Below are positions 58,101 through 64,000 of a stretch of DNA of 64,000 nt, piece after piece. A model generated the notes under the pieces. The model searched no databases and was not told the origin of the DNA. It saw nothing but the letters and a program-made list of their open reading frames with translations. Source of the DNA: Mesostigma viride (taxonomy: Eukaryota; Streptophyta; Mesostigmatophyceae; Mesostigmatales; Mesostigmataceae); the NCBI GenBank assembly GCA_009746045.1, contig RPFO01001598.1, forward strand, positions 1-64,000, given 5' to 3'. Each line of letters begins with the position of its first letter. The stretch's first letter is position 1. The translations under genes were made by a program, and so were the position numbers.

Positions 58101-60702
58101 CGCTATACACCAGTGCAACGTGGCCTAATGTCGCTTCATTTTAGCACACGTCGCTATACACCAGCGCAACGTGGCCTAATGGGCGATGCAGGAGGTACCA
58201 GGCCCCACGTTGACTTGTGAGTCGGAGGCCAAGGTATTCCTTGTGAGTAGGAGCATGCAACCTGAATAAGCCAAGGCAAGGTATTGATATACGTATACTA
58301 GTTGATATGATATAATCGGGGTTCTTTGAACGGAGTTTCTTCTATACGTGAATGCGGGAACAAGAGGCCGCTGGATGAGCGGCTTATAGGTCGCAGTGTT
58401 TACTCGTAGCTGTTTGGCTAGAGCTTTTGTGATTAGTAGATGCAATATAGTGCATGGTTGAAAAATGAATTAAATAAAATGTGCGTTCCGCGCTTGGGTT
58501 GATTATACCCGGGCGGAACGGGGCGTGAGGTGCAGTGCCCCTGAAAAGAACAACCTACGCATTATTTAATACTAGCCGTGCAGATTCGGGATATTCTACC
58601 CCCGGTCTGTACGGTTAGCGTCTTACTAGCATCCACTAAACATAAGGGTTTAATGACGTCAGTTAGCTAGGGATAAGGGAGGTTTTGCGACTAAAAGCCG
58701 CTCTGGCTGGTTTTGTCGGCCTCTTTCTTTGCTCGTTGTCGTTGCGGCGGCAGCCGCAGCTATGGGTGCTGCGGAGCAAAATCCCAAAAGCACTGGTTGC
58801 ACTGGCCACTTGGCCAGTGGTGAGACTTCCAGTTGTTAACCGGCCAGGCGTAGTTCCTCGCCCGGTTAACTAAAAGAAAAGAAAAAGATTACCTCCGGTC
58901 CGCACCTTTTCCCCAGCTTGGGGTCTTTGGTGGGCCGGATGCCGTGACAGGTGCTCAACTGTCGCTTGGTCGGCCCAGTGCGCGAGCTGGTGCTCCGTAC
59001 CTGGGGATGCTTGCACCCCGGGTTGGAGCCGGATGGCTGGCACTGGCGACCCGTGTCTCGGTCCGCGGCCTGCGGCTTTTTCTTCGGAAATTGCTGCTGG
59101 CCAGCAAACTTTGCAATTGCCTTCCGCCGAGGGGGGGGTGGTTGGGGCTGGGGACGGCGATGGGAAAAGCGTCTAAGCTAGAAATTTTTTCCCCACGCAT
59201 AGAAACCTCGGGGGGAATGCGGTCTTGGCTGAACGGACTCTCGTTCAGCCAGGTGCCTGGGGCTGTGGCCTCGGGCATCCGGGCTGGCGGGGCCTGGGCT
59301 AGGTCCACGTTTTTTCTCGAAGCACCCCGGGTCTATGGGGAGACGGCCATAGCGGTACCGACTCGGGGCCCCGAGAGGGGTCATGATAGGCTGGCCGTGC
59401 GCAATCGCAGTGCAAATGCGCTGGGCCTTTTTGGGCCTGGCCATGCATCCACAGCCGCCGGGCACACGCCTCCCGATGTGGGGGGCTCCCGTTTTGCGGC
59501 AGGGCGGTCACTTGTGACAACGAGCAAGGTGGAGTGCGGCTTCAAGGGAAAGCCAGGGCGGGGGTGATTGGGCAACGTACTTCATGAAGGGCCTTGAACG
59601 GCGTGCCTCCGGGCATGTCAATTAGTGTCACATGTATGCTTCCACTTATTGTTTTAATGAAGATGCTGGTTTTTGTGGGAGCTACGTGGGACATGAATCG
59701 GGGTTCTTTGAACGGAGTTTCTTCTATACGTGAATGCGGGAACAAGAGGCCGCTGGATGAGCGGCTTATAGGTCGCAGTGTTTACTCGTAGCTGTTTGGC
59801 TAGAGCTTTTGTGATTAGTAGATGCAATATAGTGCATGGTTGAAAAATGAATTAAATAAAATGTGCGTTCCGCGCTTGGGTTGATTATACCCGGGCGGAA
59901 CGGGGCGTGAGGTGCAGTGCCCCTGAAAAGAACAACCTACGCATTATTTAATACTAGCCGTGCAGATTCGGGATATTCTACCCCCGGTCTGTACGGTTAG
60001 CGTCTTACTAGCATCCACTAAACATAAGGGTTTAATGACGTCAGTTAGCTAGGGATAAGGGAGGTTTTGCGACTAAAAGCCGCTCTGGCTGGTTTTGTCG
60101 GCCTCTTTCTTTGCTCCCCACCCACCCACCCTTGTCTTGGTTGCCTCTAGGGCAACGTACTTCATGAAGGGCCTTGAACGGCGTGCCTCCGGGCATGTCA
60201 ATTAGTGTCACATGTATGCTTCCACTTATTGTTTTAATGAAGATGCTGGTTTTTGTGGGAGCTACGTGGGACATGAAGTAAGGTACTATATATACTGGGT
60301 GAATGATAAATAACGGAGGTGAGATTGGTAATATATGCGGTAATGTATATACTGGTAAGATATAAGTGCGAGGCACTGAGATGCGTGCCATGCGCACCAA
60401 CTTGATAAGCCAAACCACAATCGGTGACGCAAACTGTCTGAGAACCAGCAGGGACGAATGCCGTGGTTATCAATTCAGGGTATGACTCCCCACGAATAGG
60501 CCATGACAAATAGAACCGGTTAAGTGGTTGAACCCAGATTTCCTGATGCCTGTGGGGACCATGCCCATCTGGGGCGCGGTTACCAATCGTGGAACCAGGC
60601 AGCGGCTCCAAGGATCCAAAAGTGGAACACGTACGTGAACATCTCTTCCTTGAACTGCGCAAAATTCTTCTGGAACTCTTGGATGATGTCCATCGCGGGA
60701 GG
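52101..60702 (-). CDS. Beta-carbonic anhydrase, six exons in the window (216 aa)
   Basis: Zinc enzyme interconverting CO2 and bicarbonate. Exons in reading order: 60702-60635, 55858-55810, 54699-54580, 53926-53787, 52696-52591, 52268-52101, with GT/AG edges and matching phases; 651 nt including the stop. The first exon has [19 protein letters not shown], then [14 protein letters not shown] joins [10 protein letters not shown]. Zinc ligands are Cys45 of CCDSR and His106/Cys109 of GHRSCGGI (numbering from 60702), with the Asp47-Arg49 dyad present. [30 protein letters not shown] and [13 protein letters not shown] are plant-type beta-CA blocks. The open phase and acceptor at 60703 suggest further 5' exons beyond the 24-bp array, perhaps with a targeting peptide; alternatively translation starts at the Met at 60693, so compartment is unknown. 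Introns contain the 22-bp and 51-bp arrays. Confidence 0.9.
52936..53728. repeat. 22-bp minisatellite, 36 copies, carbonic anhydrase intron
   Basis: Unit GCCTTGCAAAGCTATCCTATGT. Variation is almost limited to CTTG/CCTG/CTCG and ATGTG/ATATG. As 22 is not a multiple of three, all three plus frames read the same 22-residue cycle. It ends about 50 bases from the donor of the upstream exon. Confidence 0.97.
54361..54699 (-). repeat. Tandem copies of a carbonic anhydrase exon 3' edge
   Basis: The true exon (54580-54699) ends, in plus sense, at CACCCCCCGCTCATATGTGG with TTGGCCACGTTG following. The same block recurs in the downstream intron at 54470 (CACCCCCCGCTTGAATGTGG..TTGGCCACGTTG) and 54361 (CACCCCCCACTTGTGCATGG..TTGGCCACGTTG), spaced about 108 bp. 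The copies keep GGGGGGTGNNT donor-like sequence on the minus strand but lose the reading upstream. Confidence 0.75.
56028..58180. repeat. 51-bp minisatellite, about 42 copies, carbonic anhydrase intron
   Basis: Unit GGCCTAATGTCGCTTCATAT continuing to CACCAGCGCAACGT. Main variants are ACACGTCGC/ACACGACGC, GCGCAACG/GCGGAACG/GCGCGACG and ACGTGG/ACATGG. It is open in one plus frame for about 630 codons, which is a by-product of the 17-codon unit; it lies antisense in the intron between exons 55810-55858 and 60635-60702. Confidence 0.97.
58314..60277 (+). repeat. Tandem duplication R1-U-R2 / R1-S-R2
   Basis: R1 (421 bp) lies at 58314-58734 and 59696-60116, exactly 1382 bp apart and apparently identical. 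R2 (128 bp) lies at 59570-59697 and 60150-60277. Between R1 and R2 the first copy has an 835-bp segment U (58735-59569, GC-rich, one 207-codon frame of unknown kind) and the second has only 33 bp (60117-60149). It is in the same carbonic anhydrase intron as the 51-bp array. Confidence 0.85.
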
Positions 60703-60730
60703 CTGCGCCAGCACGCGCATGTGAACATAC

Positions 60731-63700
60731 AAGCACGAGATATAAGCACAAGAGGAGCATGAGATATTAGCACAAGAGGAGCACGAGATATGAGCACAAG
60801 AGGAGCACGAGATATAAGCACAAGAGGAGCACGAGATATTAGCACAAGAGGAGCACGAGATATGAGCACAAGAGGAGCACTAGATGTATGCACAAGAGGA
60901 GCACGAGATGTATGCACAAGAGGAGCACGAGATATAAGCACAAGAGGAGCGAGATATGAGCACAAGAGGAGCGCGAGATATAAGCACAAGAGGAGCACGA
61001 GATATAAGCACAAGAGGAGCACGAGATGTATGCACAAGAGGAGCACGAGATATGAGCACAAGAGGAGCATGAGATGTATGCACAAGAGGAGCACGAGATA
61101 TAAGCACAAGAGGAGCATGAGATGTATGCACAAGAGGAGCACGAGATAAAAGCACAAGAGGAGCATGAGATGTATGCACAAGAGGAGCACGAGATAAAAG
61201 CACAAGAGGAGCACGAGATATGAGCACAAGAGGAGCACGAGATATGAGCACAAGAGGAGCATGAGATATGAGCACAAGAGGAGCACGAGATATAAGCACA
61301 AGAGGAGCACGAGATATGAGCACAAGAGGAGCACGAGATATAAGCACAAGAGGAGCACGAGATAAAAGCACAAGAGGAGCACGAGATATGAGCACAAGAG
61401 GAGCACGAGATATGAGCACAAGAGGAGCATGAGATATGAGCACAAGAGGAGCACGAGATATAAGCACAAGAGGAGCACGAGATATGAGCACAAGAGGAGC
61501 ACGAGATATGAGCACAAGAGGAGCATGAGATATGAGCACAAGAGGAGCACGAGATATGAGCACAAGAGGAGCACGAGATATGAGCACAAGAGGAGCACGA
61601 GATATGAGCACAAGAGGAGCACGAGATATAGCACAAGAGGAGCACGAGATATGAGCACAAGAGGAGCATGAGATATGAGCACAAGAGGAGCACGAGATAT
61701 AAGCACAAGAGGAGCACGAGATATAAGCACAAGAGGAGCGAGATATAAGCACAAGAGGAGCACGAGATATGCACAAGAGGAGCACGAGATGTATGCACAA
61801 GAGGAGCACGAGATATGAGCACAAGAGGAGCACGAGATGTATGCACAAGAGGAGCACGAGATGTATGCACAAGAGGAGCACGAGATATAGCACAAGAGGA
61901 GCACAAGATATGAGCACAAGAGGAGCACGAGATATAAGCACAAGAGGAGCACGAGATATGAGCACAAGAGGAGCACGAGATATAAGCACAAGAGGAGCAC
62001 GAGATATAAGCACAAGAGGAGCACGAGATATGAGCACAAGAGGAGCACGAGATATAAGCACAAGAGGAGCACGAGATATAAGCACAAGAGGAGCACGAGA
62101 TATGAGCACAAGAGGAGCACGAGATATAAGCACAAGAGGAGCACGAGATGTATGCACAAGAGGAGCACGAGATATGAGCACAAGAGGAGCACGAGATATG
62201 AGCACAAGAGGAGCACGAGATATAAGCACAAGAGGAGCACGAGATGTATGCACAAGAGGAGCACGAGATATGAGCACAAGAGGAGCACGAGATATGAGCA
62301 CAAGAGGAGCACGAGATATAAGCACAAGAGGAGCACGAGATATGAGCACAAGAGGAGCACGAGATATAGCACAAGAGGAGCACGAGATATAAGCACAAGA
62401 GGAGCACGAGATATGAGCACAAGAGGAGCACGAGATATGAGCACAAGAGGAGCACGAGATATGAGCACAAGAGGAGCACGAGATATAAGCACAAGAGGAG
62501 CACGAGATATGAGCACAAGAGGAGCACGAGATATGAGCACAAGAGGAGCACGAGATGTATGCACAAGAGGAGCACGAGATATGAGCACAAGAGGAGCACG
62601 AGATATAAGCACAAGAGGAGCACGAGATATAAGCACAAGAGGAGCACGAGATATAAGCACAAGAGGAGCACGAGATATGAGCACAAGAGGAGCACGAGAT
62701 ATGAGCACAAGAGGAGCACGAGATATGAGCACAAGAGGAGCACGAGATATGAGCACAAGAGGAGCACGAGATATGAGCACAAGAGGAGCACGAGATATGA
62801 GCACAAGAGGAGCACGAGATATAAGCACAAGAGGAGCACGAGATATAGCACAAGAGGAGCACGAGATATGAGCACAAGAGGAGCACGAGATATAAGCACA
62901 AGAGGAGCACGAGATATGAGCACAAGAGGAGCACGAGATATAAGCACAAGAGGAGCACGAGATATAAGCACAAGAGGAGCACGAGATATAAGCACAAGAG
63001 GAGCACGAGATATGAGCACAAGAGGAGCACGAGATATGAGCACAAGAGGAGCACGAGATATAAGCACAAGAGGAGCACGAGATATGAGCACAAGAGGAGC
63101 ACGAGATATAAGCACAAGAGGAGCACGAGATGTATGCACAAGAGGAGCACGAGATATGAGCACAAGAGGAGCACGAGATATGAGCACAAGAGGAGCACGA
63201 GATATAAGCACAAGAGGAGCACGAGATATGAGCACAAGAGGAGCACGAGATATAGCACAAGAGGAGCACGAGATATGAGCACAAGAGGAGCACGAGATAT
63301 GAGCACAAGAGGAGCACGAGATATAAGCACAAGAGGAGCACGAGATATGAGCACAAGAGGAGCACGAGATATAGCACAAGAGGAGCACGAGATATAAGCA
63401 CAAGAGGAGCACGAGATATGAGCACAAGAGGAGCACGAGATATGAGCACAAGAGGAGCACGAGATATGAGCACAAGAGGAGCACGAGATATAAGCACAAG
63501 AGGAGCACGAGATATAGCACAAGAGGAGCACGAGATATGAGCACAAGAGGAGCACGAGATATAAGCACAAGAGGAGCACGAGATATAAGCACAAGAGGAG
63601 CACGAGATATGAGCACAAGAGGAGCACGAGATATAAGCACAAGAGGAGCACGAGATATGAGCACAAGAGGAGCGAGATATAAGCACAAGAGGAGCACGAG

Positions 63701-64000
63701 ATATGAGCACAAGAGGAGCACGAGATATAAGCACAAGAGGAGCACGAGATATGAGCACAAGAGGAGCACGAGATATGAGCACAAGAGGAGCACGAGATAT
63801 AAGCACAAGAGGAGCACGAGATATAAGCACAAGAGGAGCACGAGATATAGCACAAGAGGAGCACGAGATGTATGCACAAGAGGAGCACGAGATATGAGCA
63901 CAAGAGGAGCACGAGATGTAAGCACAAGAGGAGCACGAGATATAAGCACAAGAGGAGCACGAGATATAAGCACAAGAGGAGCACGAGATATAAGCACAAG
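60731..64000. repeat. 24-bp minisatellite, about 136 copies, running off the window
   Basis: Unit GAGATATAAGCACAAGAGGAGCAC with variants ATATGAGCAC, ATGTATGCAC and 21-23-bp shortened units (ATATAGCAC, GGAGCGAGAT). It begins about 28 bases upstream of the first recognised carbonic anhydrase exon, so its pyrimidine-rich minus strand would form the polypyrimidine region of that acceptor. Continues past 64000. Confidence 0.97.

Noticed and set aside
60580-60702. A terminal exon ending [15 protein letters not shown] then stop, with a membrane-like segment
   Set aside because: Reading on to the stop at 60580 gives no known family, whereas the GTACGT donor at 60634 joins in phase with 55858 and gives a continuous beta-carbonic anhydrase.
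60234-63999. Minus-strand frames of 1039-1198 codons (ISRAPLVL / CSSCAYI cycles)
   Set aside because: Products of the 24-bp satellite; frame jumps follow the shortened units. The real content near 60.6-60.7 kb is a carbonic anhydrase exon.

Overview
The window looks like nuclear DNA of a green alga or a close relative. It is intron-rich and repeat-rich, and all three recognisable host genes are plant-type: a plastid FAD5-like acyl-lipid desaturase, a DUF493 (UPF0250) protein with a transit-peptide-like N-terminus, and a plant-type beta-carbonic anhydrase. The lineage is inferred from these gene types only; no rRNA or organellar marker is present.

Layout. 1-11711: the 5' part of an older minus-strand LTR retrotransposon, split by a younger 8.1-kb Ty3/gypsy-type element (1606-9706, TSD ACAGG). 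12222-13055: a 277-codon ORF of unknown function. 13039-21488: a giant inverted repeat with arms of about 1.4 kb; the left arm carries a 5'-truncated LINE (14058-17667), itself hit by a 665-bp element with perfect 78-bp palindromic ends, and the right arm carries a complete 2.0-kb ORF1-only retroposon (19285-21277). 22307-24347: desaturase (minus, two exons). 24348-26350: head-to-head intergenic region with a pogo/mariner-like element. 26351-39945: DUF493 gene (plus), five small exons (603 nt) over 13.6 kb, with introns packed with satellites, including a 4.1-kb array of a 54-bp unit. 40541-51384: a nest of ORF1-only retroposons, LINE 3' ends and a TTAA-targeting DNA transposon, most with target-site duplications. 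52101-60702: beta-carbonic anhydrase (minus), six exons recognised, introns holding 22-bp and 51-bp arrays; the first recognised exon abuts a 24-bp array that runs off the window at 64000.

The host genes have no evident operon-like or pathway link. The desaturase and the DUF493 gene are divergent across 2 kb; the DUF493 and carbonic anhydrase genes converge on the 12-kb retroelement nest. Most long open frames here are by-products of tandem arrays whose unit lacks stops, whereas the real exons are 49-654 nt and had to be found by splice phase and family motifs.

Most interesting: (1) a family of ORF1-only, RT-less retroposons (five copies, two of full 2.0-kb length and uninterrupted) sharing a CTCC-CAAC-GGAG 3' hairpin with the RT-encoding LINE, plus a 49-bp insertion that is essentially only a hairpin-like end and tail; (2) the 665-bp element whose two ends are identical perfect palindromes; (3) two 85-bp modules bounded by TTAA, 84/85 identical, one lying exactly at the centre of the giant inverted repeat; (4) copies of exon edges with splice-site-like sequence tandemly repeated into the neighbouring intron of both the DUF493 and the carbonic anhydrase gene.
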